A stretch of 64,000 nucleotides of DNA from Eudorina sp. 2006-703-Eu-15 (GCA_003117195.1 BDSI01000010.1:807375-871374), one strand, 5' to 3'; counted from the stretch's first letter, positions 48,201-59,515 are shown. Numbers and translations are program-made. Notes: generated from the sequence alone by a model not told the origin.

Positions 48201-49858
48201 CGACATGTTTTGGGAGGAGCCGTTCGTACTGGATGCCGCCATCGAGGCGTGTCAGGAGCACTGGGGAATCACCCCGCGGCCGCTGTGGGCGCAAACGGAG
48301 GCAAGTGGGCTGCATGTCGGTACGGCAGTACGACATGGCGCGATGCAGATGCAAGGACGGCGCCGAATGACATCGGGTTACGCTGAACGGCACCGCGAGA
48401 AAGACCAGATCAGAGGCTATGGGCGGAAGGGGATGAAGGGTGATCAAGTATCAAACCACCCTTCATCCCCTTCCGCCCATAGCCTCTCAATATCAAACGG
48501 TGTATCAGCGGATTCCAACGGGTAGGAAGCAGAGGGGCTCCTTTTCTCTGTCTTTTGCATGGAAACCGTTGACGGTTTGACGCCGCGACCAGCAACCATC
48601 AAGCCAACCGCTTCTTCCAACTTCCCAACGAATTACCTTTCGTGACTGCAGTGGGGCGGCCGTCGCATCTCCGCGGGTTCCAACATCGTCTTCTCCAACG
48701 GTTTGCTGGACCCCTGGCACGGTGCGTGAGTGCACCGCTGATGTTGCTGATGTCGTACTTGCGTCGTACATGCGCCGTACCGGTGTCCTGCCTCGTGTCC
48801 GGATTGGGCGTGCGTGCTTGATCAACACTTTTTACCTTCGTTCCGCTGTCGAACGTTGTCGGCATGTGTGATGTGCGTATGTAATGGTTTCTAGTGCGCC
48901 ACTACCCCCATTCTCCGCCAATAGCACCCAACCCCCCCACCTCATCCCCAACCCCCACCTCACCGAAAACCCCCCCTCAACCCCAACCCCAAACCAGGCG
49001 GCGGCGTGCTGGAGGACATTTCGGACTCCATGCCGGCAGTGATCATTCCGGAGGTACGGCACGTCGTACAACCTGCTCACTCCCTGCTGACAAGCAACTG
49101 CCTGGCTGCTTGCTCTGACGATCTGAGGTGGGGGGGGTCCTGCCTCATACAGCTCCCTGCTGTGCACGGCCACGCACCAGGGCAGCTGCCTCGGTGCAGC
49201 CGCTTGACGGTATGGCAGCCGCTTTGGCCACGGTATCGCAACGGCGCATGTCCTCCCTCCATTCGCTCCAGGGGGTACCCCTCCCTCGCCGCACACCAGA
49301 GGGAGCCAGCCCCCGGTTGTTGCCTTCCTGGGCGGCAAGAGCGGGCCACCCATCAACCCACACTTCACAGTTCACACTCCTGTCACCCACCTGTCACCGA
49401 CGACCCACGCTCGGGGTCCGCTGTAACATCATTTGCACCAATACACACCCGTGCCTAAAATGTACAACGCTTCACAACATCGATCCACCACCCACCGACC
49501 CACCGACCCGCCGGCCCACGCCCAGGGCGCCCACCACCTGGATCTCATGTTTAGTCATCCGGACGACCCGCTGTCGGTCATCGAAGTACGGAACTTCCAG
49601 CGCGAGGCGATCCGCGACTGGATCCGGAGCCCGGTCCAGCGGAAGCAGATCCAGGACCGGGAGCGGATCCGGATCCAGAAGCGGAACGCCGTCGCGGAGG
49701 CTTCTCTGCTGCTGCAGGAGACGAGCCTGGCGAGGGAGGCGTCCGATGCCGGGGCGGGCGCGGGCGCGGGCGCGGATGCGGGTGCGGGTGGCGGCAGGGT
49801 CCGCAGCAGCGACGTGGGAAGGCGGTGGGGCGCGGGGCGCCTGGCTGACGCGGCTTGA
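42265..49858 (+). CDS. Serine carboxypeptidase S28 (lysosomal Pro-X carboxypeptidase family)
   Basis: Fifteen exons: 42265-42528, 42805-42896, 43384-43425, 43979-44053, 44342-44411, 44549-44621, 45273-45385, 45778-45916, 46352-46461, 47075-47204, 47684-47839, 48197-48300, 48652-48721, 48998-49053, 49526-49858; total 1,827 nt (608 aa), all in phase. A signal peptide ([19 protein letters not shown]) is followed by the S28 hallmarks [31 protein letters not shown], and FGGSYGGML with the nucleophile Ser210, then [11 protein letters not shown] with Asp476 and GAHHLDL with the His at 501 or 502. S28 enzymes cleave after or next to proline in acidic compartments or outside the cell. Intron 12 starts with GC (GAG, then GCAAGT). 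Past the catalytic His there is an extra C-terminal tail: a charged helix ([20 protein letters not shown]) and a Gly/Ala run. ATG 42265 was preferred over 42268; either gives the same signal peptide. Confidence 0.93.
42962..43094. repeat. (TTTCG)n passing into (GGGTC)n
   Basis: About 18 TTTCG units change abruptly into about 8 GGGTC units, in S28 intron 2. Confidence 0.97.
44989..45034 (+). repeat. Intron-end motif repeat, copy 7
   Basis: GGAAATTGGTAGACATATTC then AAGCTGCGCTGCTGCTGCC, in S28 intron 6, sense orientation but mid-intron. It is the only copy seen outside the DUF3754 gene. Confidence 0.85.
48413..48486. other. Perfect 30-bp inverted repeat (intronic hairpin)
   Basis: Left arm 48413-48442 (GAGGCTATGGGCGG...) is perfectly complementary to right arm 48457-48486 (...CCGCCCATAGCCTC), with a 14-nt loop. 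It lies inside S28 intron 12. It could be a small-RNA precursor or a tiny inverted-repeat transposon. Confidence 0.95.
49391..49430 (+). mobile_element. Retrotransposon 3' end fragment
   Basis: CTGTCACCGACGACCCACG then GGGGTCCGCTGTAACATC, the same terminus as 61120-61153, inside S28 intron 14. No tail. Confidence 0.5.
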
Positions 49859-51872
49859 AACGGGTGTGTTTCGGAAAGAAACCCGACCGACCGACCGACC
49901 GACCGACCGACCGACCGACCGGGGTGTGTGTGTCACAGCTGCTTGCAGGAGAGACCTCCCCATGCATTCCGACGGCGTCGAGGGCGGGTGGGTGAGTGGG
50001 CGGGTGGGTGGGCGCGCCGTGCGTGGTTCCTGCCTGTCGGGGAACATATATGGCAGATGTCCCGCGGCGGCATCGCCGAACGCCGTGTGTTGCGTCGTGT
50101 CATGTGATGCGACGTGATGTGATGCGTTGTGGTGTGGTGGGTGTGAAAGGAGGTCGCGCGGACATGTGATGCGTGTTGGCCATTGACGTATCTCTTTGAG
50201 TGTGGATGGTGACCTGTGATGGTGAAGGGTGAGGGTGGGTGTGTATGTGCATGCGATATAGGTGAACAGATTTGCTCCGTATGTACCAAGGCCGTGCTAC
50301 CGTGCAACAAGCCGTACTGTGTCGTACCGTGCTTGTTTCAGCACATGTACGGCGAGGTTATGGCACCATGTGGGAAACGCCGGACTGGTTCGGTGTAGGG
50401 TGGTCGGACCGTTGCCTTTCGGATACGGGAATGAGTACGGCGGTTGGCAGGGTTGTTGTCGCCGGCGTCATGTACGGCGGCACATGGAGGCAAGGCGAGC
50501 GGCTTTCTTCGGACTGGTCGCGCAAGCTGGAGGCGGTTGTCGTGCGGGGTGATTGTCGTTGGCGATTGTCGTGCTTGGGTCGTACAATAGTTGGAAACGG
50601 TTTTCCGTTGGTTGGTTCTTCGTTGAGGCGGCATGCGGGCGTGTGTCTGCCGCCGCAGGTGGTTGCGAAACGGTTGTCCATGCTTTGTCAGCCGCTCTCC
50701 CCGTCTTTACACAGCCATGGAGGACATTTGGCAAGGTCGTCCGGATATGTCCACGTCGTCTTGACAGGCCGCTGGGCTCGTTCACGGTGCGAAGACGCTG
50801 CCTCTGGCGTCGGATCCTGTGTGGTATGCGGCCGGCTTATATTCGGATTGAATAAATGAATTTACAAATAAAATAATCGGCCAATTTCACTTGCAGCTTC
50901 ACGGCAGCCCATGTGTAAGTCGGGCAACTAGTAGCAGTAGTAGTAGTACCGTTACAGTGTGGATAGGCTTCCGGGCCCTGTCTAAGGGTTTATGTCGCGG
51001 TTTTATATGATGCTATAGGACACCTTCAACCATCATCACACCGAACCTACGCCATACAAACCGAGGGTCCAAGGCGGTTGATCCTGCCAACTAAGGATCC
51101 CACCTCATCCATTCACCCGCACATCCGTAGAGACAGAGGGTTCAGCAATCGCCACCAATCCAGCGTGCGAATCTCAATCCATCAACTGTGATCTCAACTC
51201 CACATCTCAGCAGCTAGCCATAATCAAGGTCCCATTCCGGAGGGTGACGCCTTATCATTAGGCAGTCGGGCAACTGCGCCAGACGGCGCATTGCTGTCAT
51301 CACCTGTTTCGAGTGGCAACGGGCCACCGCCCAACAGTGGCCTGGTGGGGGCGGACATGTCCCCATGGCCGGACCATCCACCTCACAACCACGCACCTCA
51401 AGTGCCGCAACGACCATCTCAACTGCCGCTGCAACCTACCACCTCAACTGCCGCAACAACCACGCGGCTGGGTAGGTAGGTATGTGCGTCGCAATTTGCC
51501 TTGCTTGAATTGGCCACAAGCTAAGCCCGTGGCCTGCCTACCTGAATTGACCACAAGCAAGTTCAAGTCGCATGATAATCAGCTGCTGCGCATTTCGGTG
51601 CGTGGGCATGTGACCGGGCCGTTGAATTCGAACAGTCGTAGTTGACAAACGGCCTCGACAACCAAGGTGATTCCAAACTTACTTTGCACGGCTGCAATCA
51701 GCTTAGCCAAATAACACGCGACAATGCAAACCGTTGGCCATCGAACGCGCTGCTGTCCTGCAACGCTGTTCGCAAACGGAATTGTTCCGAAAAAGGCCGG
51801 GATATGTCTGCCCTGCTCCAGCAGCTCTTATTAAATGTCATCCAATTATAATATTCTTTGCATGAAGGAACG
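49859..51872. other. Intergenic region between S28 peptidase and PNGase F-like gene
   Basis: Starts with GTGTGTTTCGG and a (CCGA)n run (49887-49920) directly after the peptidase stop. The remainder has no convincing ORF. A TGTAA at 50914-50918 could be an algal polyadenylation signal but is 1 kb from the stop. The right half should hold the promoter of the next gene; no TATA box stands out. Confidence 0.55.
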
Positions 51873-53863
51873 ATGATTTGCAAGAAGTTCGCGAAAACGC
51901 ACCACCAGCCCGCGACACATGCTGCGGCATCGCTGTTTGTATTATCGCCGTTGGTACTCCTGCTGTCAACATCAGCGATCCTGTATCATGGGAACGCTGC
52001 GGCCCCGTACCAACGAGCTACGGGATTCCATTTCCGCAACGCCCCGGCGACACCGTTCGCGACAGCAGTGGTCTCCCGGGAGGCGCCATCACGGCCCCGA
52101 AGCGCCGACAGCGGCGGGGTCAATAGCGGCGACAGTACCCTGCCGACCGATGGCGCTGTAACGCAGCCGCAGGATGGACATCAACTGGTTCCGCATCCGC
52201 ATCAACAGAAGCAGCAACAGCAACAGCTGCAACAACACAAGGTGGCGCCGCAGCCGCGGCAGCAGCAGCAACGGCAGCAGCAGCAGCAGCAGCCGCGACA
52301 GGAACAGCATCCCCCGGAGTTGCTACAGCTGCTACAGCTGCGGGCGGAGCAGGAGCGGTGCCACGAGCCGCTGCGGGAGCTGGAGCACGATAATTTACAG
52401 ACGGCGACGGGGGGCGATAATAACGATGGCGACAGCATCCCGGTGCTGCCCGGGCAGCCTGTGGCCGCCTTCTCGGTGGACACCCCCACAGGGCCGTACA
52501 TGTACGACCCGGTCACCACGCGGGTACCCGTGCTGGTCACCCTCCTGAACCCCCAGGACCCCTTCCAGAGGGCGATGTGGAGTCCCAGATCATTGCAGGT
52601 ACGGCAGGTCGTACACGAGCGGGAGCTGGGGCACCTACCGTTGGCGTCGCGGTCGCGTCCCTGTGTTCTCCGTCTCCGTACTGTTTAACTTCTTACCCGC
52701 CGGGGAACGTGCCTCTTTACACTACATATTACTGCTAGCTGAGATGTATAAATTGATATCCCATCAATCAATCTTGAGCTACCCGGAGGTAGACGCCTTG
52801 CCGAGTCACCGTGCTAGGGATGCGATGCGATGTCGCCGGGCCTGCTGCATGGTGAATGGACTCGGGGCGGAATGCTGTTCTCGTACGGGTTGTGTCGTGC
52901 GATTACGGCGCGAATCAGCCGTACTGTCCCGTGCCGTACACTGCAGATGTTCCTGCGGCAGGCGCCCCTAGCCGCCGCCGAGTACCTCTTCGTTCCCAAT
53001 GTGTACAGCCCGGCGGCCGCCGCCGATGTGGCGTACTACGTGTACGCCAAGATGATGGACGCGGCGCGAGAGGTGTACGGCAGCAACGACACGACGGACG
53101 AGGACTTACGGCGCCGGTAGGTACGACAGGTCAAAAACACCCGCGCCTCCCGTCAAGACTTCATCCACCACGTGCTCCTGTTGCAGTGCAGATGCACCCT
53201 CTTCCCTGCTTATTGCTTGCACCCAGATGCACCCTCTTCCCTGCTTATTGCTTGCCGTGTGATCGGCGCTGCGCATCCACGCAACTGCGGTACGACACAG
53301 GGTCCTCGGCAACTTCCACTTCTCGACGACGCCGGCATTGGAGGTCAGCCCCCAGATCGTGCAGCTGCTGCGGCGGTGGAGTCAGGACATGAGGGCACTC
53401 CACGTCCGGCGGACAGACGGGCCGCCGCCGCCACCGTCGCCGCCGCCGCCGCCGCCGCCGTCGCCGGATGACGCTTTCCCAACCACCGAAACGACAGCAG
53501 GGTTTGCAGGCAGGCCGCAGGCAGCCAGAGCCGGACCTCTGAGTGCTGCTGCCGGAAACTCCCGGGAGTTACTGGATCTGGATCTGGATCCTGTCGAGAG
53601 GGAGGGAGGAACATCAGCGGCGGCGCGGCCGCCTCCGCCGCCGCCGCCGCCGGCGGAGGACGGTTTGACTGTCGCCCGATTGGATGCCTGGTATGGCTGG
53701 CTACCCAGCCCCGCGACCGCGTCGCCGAACCCCGCGCCCTTGGCCCCGTACGACAACGTCCCGGCGGCCGACGGCGGCGCCTGCGACGGTGCCGACATGT
53801 CACCCTGCGACGCTCCGCCGGCTCCTACCACGACCGCGGTGTGGGAGGACGGAGTGAGCAGCT

Positions 53864-53902
<39 letters not shown>

Positions 53903-55858
53903 GAGCCGGCCGGGTCCGCGGCGGCGACGCCAGCGGTCGGTTCGCGGGCGCCTGGGTGTTGGTGTCGAATCGCACCCGGGAGGGCCGTCCGGACTGCTCG
54001 TACCGGGACATCCTCCTGAACTTGCAGGTACGGCAGACGAGGGGTGGGCGGATGGGAGGTGGAGGGTCGAGTTGCCGCCGCCGCGTCCACTGCCGCTTTC
54101 GTCACCGCTAATGTTGTCGCCGCTTCCACACCAATTCCACTGTCGCCGCCGCCGCCGCCACTTCGCCGTTGCAGCCGCTGCATCATCCTGCCTGAAGCAG
54201 TGCATTAACTAATCGAAACTGTTGCCTCGTGAGTTCGTTGTGACAAGTAACTCATGAAACATGGTGTCGCCCTGCGTGCAGCGCCAGGGGGCGCTGGGTG
54301 TCATCTTCGTCGCCAGCCCAGGCAACGAGGTTGAGGTCGTGGCGCCGCCCGAAGAGTACGACATCCGGGGCAACTCAGGTCCTTGGTCGGACCGGTTGTA
54401 CGGCGCTGGCGGCCGGGGACTTGAGCCGCCGCTCCGCGGCGGCGGCGGCGGCGGTGGCCGCGGTGGCGCCGGCGGCCGCGGTGGCGCCGGCATGTACGGC
54501 ACGGACGATGACGAGCAGCCGTGCATCCCCGCCACCATGGTGTCGTACGATGATGGCCTGGACTTGCTGACGCTGCTGGGGAGGGCCTCCCGGGACAACG
54601 GCAGCGCCGAAGTCGAGTTCAGAACCAAGACGGTGCGATTGGTTCGGGTTTGGTGACGGTAAGAGTGGAGTTCCCGCCCGCACTACACATCGGTCGTCAC
54701 TCATCAGTCCATCGCGCCGGCTTTCCCTCCACGCCCTGTCACTCCAATCCGTTACCCCTCCACCTCACACTTCACACCTCACACTTCACATCTCACACTT
54801 CACATCTCACACTTCGGACCCGATCACGAACCCTACCTCAACACAGTCCCCTTGGCGTCCCGCGGATGACCCGTGGGTTCCCGCGCGCGCCGCGGCCCCC
54901 GTGCCCACGGCCCTGCAGATCCCAGTGGGCTGGTTCGTGATCGACCCTTGGGTCGGTTTGGCCGAGACGGGCTGGGCGCAGCTGCCCCTCATGATGCACA
55001 CCGGCTGGGCGGCCTGGTGGCACATCTACCTGGGCCGCCTGCGCGGGCGGCTGGAGGCGGTGGGGGAGCGGTCGGCGCACAGCCACCGCGTCACCATCTT
55101 CAGGGATCAGGTGCGTAGACGGTCCCTGCGCCGCTGACCTGCCTTTACGGTGCCTCAGCACTCAGGCAAGGGTCGAACCCGAATCCGAATCTCTTGAACT
55201 CCTTGCACATTTCTTACAGATGAAAATCTGCCCCGGGCTGCTGAAACGTCTTCGGGTTGCGGCAGCCAGCTTCACCGCCCCTCAGTCCCTGGAACCCGAC
55301 TTGAGGCGGCACCTCCCGACGAGCTTCACCGCCCCCTGGCAGCGCAGCTCGAGGGGCAAACCCCCCGCCCCTTGAAAGAAGTCCGCGACACCCATCCCGC
55401 TCCTGTTCCAGCCCCGTCCAGTCCCGTCCAGTCCCGTCCGGTCCCGTCCAGTCCCGTGCACCGACGCGGCCTCCTCCCCCTGGATCAGCACAACCAGTCG
55501 CCATGCCCTGCCTGCCCGCCTCCCAGCTCGCTCTTTCATCTCCTGATCCGTCCTGTGTAGTACCGTGGGTCCGTCCTGACTGTCGTACCCCGACGCGGTC
55601 GCCTCCTCCCCGACGTCCGCAGCCGTTCCCCGGGCGCCACGGCGCCACCGCCGCCGCCTCGCTGCCTCGCCGCCTGCCGCACCGCTTCCGCGGCCTCCTA
55701 CTGGACCTGTCCCTCGGCTGCCCCGGGCCCACCGACGCCAGCTGCCCCGCCTGGGACCACATGGTGCAGCTCTTCGCGTGCTGCGACCCGCAATCGACAC
55801 GCTGCAGGCCCTGCCCCACGACGCTGTGGGGGCCGCGGCCGGACCTGGCGGGGTCGGC

Positions 55859-55890
<32 letters not shown>

Positions 55891-57587
55891 CAGCGGCGAA
55901 AGAAGGAGAAGTGGAGGAAGGGCAGCAGGAGGGGCAGGCGGAGGAGGCGCAGGAGGAGGAGGAGAGGACTCCGGAGCTGGGGGCGGAGCAGCGCTGCGGG
56001 TTTGAGCTGGGGCGCTGGGCGACGCCCTTCCGTCGGCGGGTGGGCCGCTGGCTGACGGATGTGAGCCCGCTGATGGGGCTGCTGGGGGACGGCGGCGGCA
56101 GGTGCAGTCGGGGCGGCTGGCATCGCCGGGGGCCGGCCGGGGCGGCAAGTGCTTGTGTGCTTGTGTGCTTGTGGACATGCGGAGACCCGGGCTCAGGATC
56201 TGCACGCATCGATTCCAGCTATGCAAGATGTGAATCCTGTTGCTTGCGCTGGCACCTCCTGTGCAACACGCAACACGCGCATCTTTGATGTTTGTGTTTG
56301 TGTGCTGCGGATACCGTGTTTGTGCTTCTGTGTATGCATGCGCGTATGTGGGTGTAGCGGAAAACCCGGCCGATGAATGCCTTAGCCCCGCTTGCCTCGG
56401 CTCGTTTTCGTTCTTCGAATTCTGTAGGTGCAAAAACAATGTGTTTTCGGCTGTGGCGCGTGTGGCGCGTGTGGCCAGGGTGTGGGACTGCGGGTGACTG
56501 CGCGTGCGCCTGCTCTCGCCGCAGGTGCTCGTTCACGATCCAGACGGCGCCCTGGGCGGACGGGAATTGGACCGCGAGTCTGTCGCTGGTGCTCGTACGA
56601 CATCCCCCTGCACGGCAGACAGCGGACAGCCTGTACGGCAGCGGCGGCGGTGGCGGCAGCGCAAGTACGGGCGGGCTCGCCGTTGGAGCGCGGCCTTCCC
56701 TGGAGCTGGGCCGCGAGGGTGCAGCGGCGGGTGGCCTAGGGGACGCGCCGCCGCAGCAGCAAGTGCAGCAGCAGCAGCAGTTGCCTTCCAATGAACGGGC
56801 TGTGGCAACAACGGAAGGCGGAGGAAGCAGCGGTGCGGAAAGGTACAGGCGTAGCCTGGCCGCGGCTGCTGCCGCCATTGCTACGGGCCGTATCCGGGTG
56901 GACACTGCAGCTTCAGGTGACGCCGCCGCCGCTGCAGTGGCGGCGCAGGGTGCTACAGGTGCTGCAGCTGGTACAGGTACTACAGGTGCTACTGGTGCTA
57001 CAGCGGCCTCGGCCTCCGTAGTGGCGGGCAATATCGCGACGGGCGCAGATGCGCTGCGGAGCGTGGCCGTACAAAAGCGCCCCGTTGCCGTGGTACCGCT
57101 GTTCGACAGCGCCGTCTTCGACGCGTCGTACAACCGGGACCGGGCGGCCGTGACGCTCTCGACGCCGCCCGACATCCGCGCCGCGGCCGTTGTGTCGTAC
57201 ATCACCGGGCATGGCTCCGACACGAAAGGCTGTGGCGAATTCTGCCCCACCTCACACCATCTGTTCGTTAATGGCCGCGAGGTTGCCGTACTCAACTTTA
57301 CGACAGCGGGTACGGAATGGGGATGTGCCGATGCCGTGCTGTACGGCGGCGTGCCTAACCAGCATGGCACGTGGTTCTACGGGCGCGGCGGGTGGTGCGA
57401 CGGCGCGGCCGTCGACCCATGGGTCGTGGACGTGACTGATGTGCTGAGACCCCCGGGATCTGCCCTGAACAACACGATCTGGATCAAGGGACTGTACGGA
57501 GATCTTCACGAACCGGAAGATCCGCGGGAGGGGACGATGCCAGGGTACATCATGATGCAGAGCGTGCTCGTCCTGTACGGTGATTAG
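51873..57587 (+). CDS. PNGase F-like peptide-N-glycosidase with membrane anchor and PA-like region
   Basis: Seven exons: 51873-52598, 52947-53116, 53301-54027, 54282-54632, 54919-55110, 55623-56101, 56525-57587; 3,708 nt (1,235 aa), all in phase. Residues 1-40 carry a hydrophobic signal anchor (ASLFVLSPLVLLLSTSAIL). A Gln-rich region follows, then a conserved block (VPVLVTLLNPQDPF, AAAEYLFVPNVYSP). A PA-like segment is CSYRDILLNL joined across an intron to QRQGALGVIFVASPGNEV. The C-terminal third resembles the two PNGase F lobes: LLLDLSLGCPG, CPAWDHM (Asp767), FELGRWATPFRRRVGRWLTDV, then AAVVSYITGHG, CGEFCPTSHHLFVN (Glu1120) and GTWFYGRGGWCDGAAVDPW. PNGase F hydrolyses the Asn-GlcNAc bond of N-glycoproteins; two catalytic acids are kept, while the third (Glu118 of the bacterial enzyme) seems to be Ala. 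Poly-Gly and acidic inserts lengthen it. First TGTAA after the stop is at 58204. Confidence 0.85.
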
Positions 57588-57725
57588 TAATCGTCCTGCG
57601 TGCTGCGTCGTTTTTGTAGCTGCCGGGGTGGCGGACTGGCGGTGCTGCCGGGCGGCACGTTCGTCCCTGGTTGGGATGCACATGCAGCAACCATAGTGGC
57701 AGGCCCGAAGTACATTGCCCGTTGC

Positions 57726-57860
57726 CGCATTCGGTTGAGCAGATTCGGCCGTACGAATTCGGTTGTACGCTTTCGGTTGAGCAAAATCGGTTATGTGAAT
57801 TCGGTTGTATGAATTCGGTTGCGCAAAAATTGGTTGCACGAATCCGGCTGCACACGTTTG
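57726..57860. repeat. Degenerate minisatellite built on ATTCGGTTG
   Basis: About eight diverged 14-19 bp units such as GAATTCGGTTGTACG, GAATTCGGTTGTATG and AAAATCGGTTATGT, 140 bases after the stop of the PNGase F-like gene. Confidence 0.85.
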
Positions 57861-58041
57861 ATTGCATTGCATGTCTTCGGTTGTGAGGGGCTCTTGAGGT
57901 CCCATCGCAAAGTCGGAATCCATCCCTCGGTGGGTTCGCTAACTGCCATCGGTACCGTATGCAGGCGCAGGATCCAGGATCCAGGATGTCCAGCCCACCT
58001 GCCGTACCTGCCGGGACTGAGCTTGAGGCGGATGTTTGGGT

Positions 58042-58078
58042 AAATGAATGAATGTTACAGCGGACCCCAAGTCCCCAA
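58042..58078 (-). mobile_element. Retrotransposon 3' end with ATTC tail
   Basis: Minus strand: GGGGTCCGCTGTAACATTC then ATTCATTT. Same terminus as the other copies in the window. Confidence 0.6.
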
Positions 58079-58670
58079 CGTACACCAAGCGGGACTGCGG
58101 AAGCGTCTAGTTAGGTATGTGACAGTCGACCCGCGGGTCATCGACTGGTTGATGACGGCGGCTGTATCTGCGGGGTACTCGATCCATGCGCCCCTCGCCG
58201 CACTGTAAGCGGTTGACATGCGCTGAAGCCATTTATCAATAAACGAAGGATCCAGAATAACGTGCATGGACGCGCCTTTATGGGACAGATCCAAGCCGGC
58301 AGCGTGCGTCAGCAAGTGCAACCGCCAGGCCGCGACGGCACCCTGCCCTGCCCTGCCCTGCCAGCTAGTCTGGCCTTAATATCCAGACAGACATTTTTAA
58401 TTTCAGGGACCGGCGGCAAACCGGACAATCCGTGCGGTGCACAGCTGCGCAGGGGATGCGGTTTGTGGGATGCGCGCACCTCGCCGTGCTGTGCCATCGG
58501 TTCATCTTGGTGGTGCTGCCGCACCGCATGGCTGGAGACTTTGGAGCTGAACGGCCGGTGCACGACCCGATCCGCTGCGAAGGAAAGCAGCTCCGTGTTC
58601 CCGCGGTTCGAATCCCCGCTCCCTCCCCGCCAATTGATTCGGCGGGTCTGACGCGGTTTCCAGGAGAGGC

Positions 58671-58792
58671 AATCCTGGCGCGCTGCTAACCTGGTGTGTT
58701 GGCCGGTATGGCTGCATGACTTCCCCCGCGGGCGATGTAGGATGGGTGCGCAGTCCTTGGTAGGGGTTAGGATGAGATGAGGCGCCTACGAG
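58671..58792 (+). repeat. 122-bp direct repeat, copy A
   Basis: From AATCCTGGCGCGCTG to GAGGCGCCTACGAG, aligning without gaps in length to 59669-59790. Together the copies bracket 0.9 kb containing the permuted tRNA. The sequence to its right (to about 58852) also matches 33661-33741 on the other strand. Confidence 0.9.
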
Positions 58793-59374
58793 CTGTCTGG
58801 GCCCGTTGGAACACCCGGTCGGGATACGGGTCCACCTGGTAACGGTTACATTACAAATTCCCGTCCCCCCGACCCACCCGCGCCCCGGTATCGCCGCGGC
58901 CAGCCCCTGCATGCATCCCCCGCCCTGGGCTTGACGCCTCACTGACGACTGACCTGATCGTCGTTTGGCCCAAAAGGTGGGGAACCAACGAGGGTGCGAT
59001 TCAATCCCACATTGAAGGGAGCGATGCCCGCCGGCCAGGCTGACCGCCTCGAGGAGAGGAGGAGACTCAGGCGGTTGCCGGTACGTACGCACGTAGGTGT
59101 ACAACAAGCAGTCTTCGGACTGCCGGCGCTGTGGAACTACTTATTGTACTACTGGTTGATACCGATTGGTACTGATTGATACAGCACTGGATATGAACCA
59201 CCAATGTCGTACACGTCGTACACGCCGTCACATGGACCAGAGTGGTGTGACCGGCTGTCATATCCTGGCCGTTAAGACGTCTGCCATATGTCGCCCCGCC
59301 TTCGTTGGTTTTCCCCCCATCGTACCACGCGCCTTCAGGCCACCAGAGCCTGCCGTGTTGCTTAAAAGTTAGCG

Positions 59375-59382
59375 ATATATAT
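59375..59382 (+). promoter_or_regulatory. TATA-like box upstream of the permuted tRNA
   Basis: ATATATAT inside GATATATATC, about 50 bases before the 3' half of the permuted tRNA. Plant and algal tRNA genes often have such a box a few tens of bases upstream. Confidence 0.4.
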
Positions 59383-59432
59383 CTTTTAAGATTGGCACTT
59401 TTGACATCTTCGTCAATTAACCCCAAGGACGA

Positions 59433-59515
59433 AGGTGAAGATTGTGGGTTCGAGTCCCACCGTGATCGACCTGTTCGGGTCGCGTGGCCTAATGGATAAG
59501 GCGTCACCCTCCGGA
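59433..59515 (+). tRNA. Circularly permuted tRNA-Arg(CCG)
   Basis: The 3' half comes first: A38 at 59433, anticodon-stem GGTGA 59434-59438, variable AGATT, T-arm GTGGG-TTCGAGT-CCCAC (59444-59460), acceptor CGTGATC 59461-59467, discriminator G 59468. After a 9-nt spacer comes the 5' half: acceptor GGTCGCG 59478-59484, TG, D-arm GCC-TAATGGATAA-GGC (59487-59502), G26, stem TCACC 59504-59508, loop CTCCGGA 59509-59515 with anticodon CCG. The acceptor stem pairs 7/7 with two G-U pairs, the anticodon and T stems 5/5. Rejoined between positions 37 and 38 it gives a normal 73-nt tRNA close to the plant nuclear tRNA-Arg type. Outer flanks AACCCCA (59419-59425) and TGGGGT (59517-59522) pair, forming a bulge-helix-bulge-like junction. 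The B box precedes the A box. Known permuted tRNAs (red algae, prasinophytes, nucleomorphs) have this layout. Confidence 0.88.

Larger units (their letters stand above)
57588..58670. other. 3' flank of the PNGase F-like gene and repeats
   Basis: Holds a minisatellite (57726-57860) and a retrotransposon 3' end (58042-58078). A TGTAA at 58204-58208 is a possible polyadenylation signal. No gene recognised. Confidence 0.55.

Noticed and set aside
55220..55374. Open frame starting MKICPGLLKRLRVAAASFTA
   Set aside because: It could follow the PNGase exon at 55110 in phase but ends in a stop, while skipping it to 55623 continues the PNGase F-like region in frame.
58596..58616. B-box-like GCGGTTCGAATCC suggesting a second tRNA
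   Set aside because: The T stem has a mismatch and no matching 5' acceptor strand lies within 100 bases on either side.
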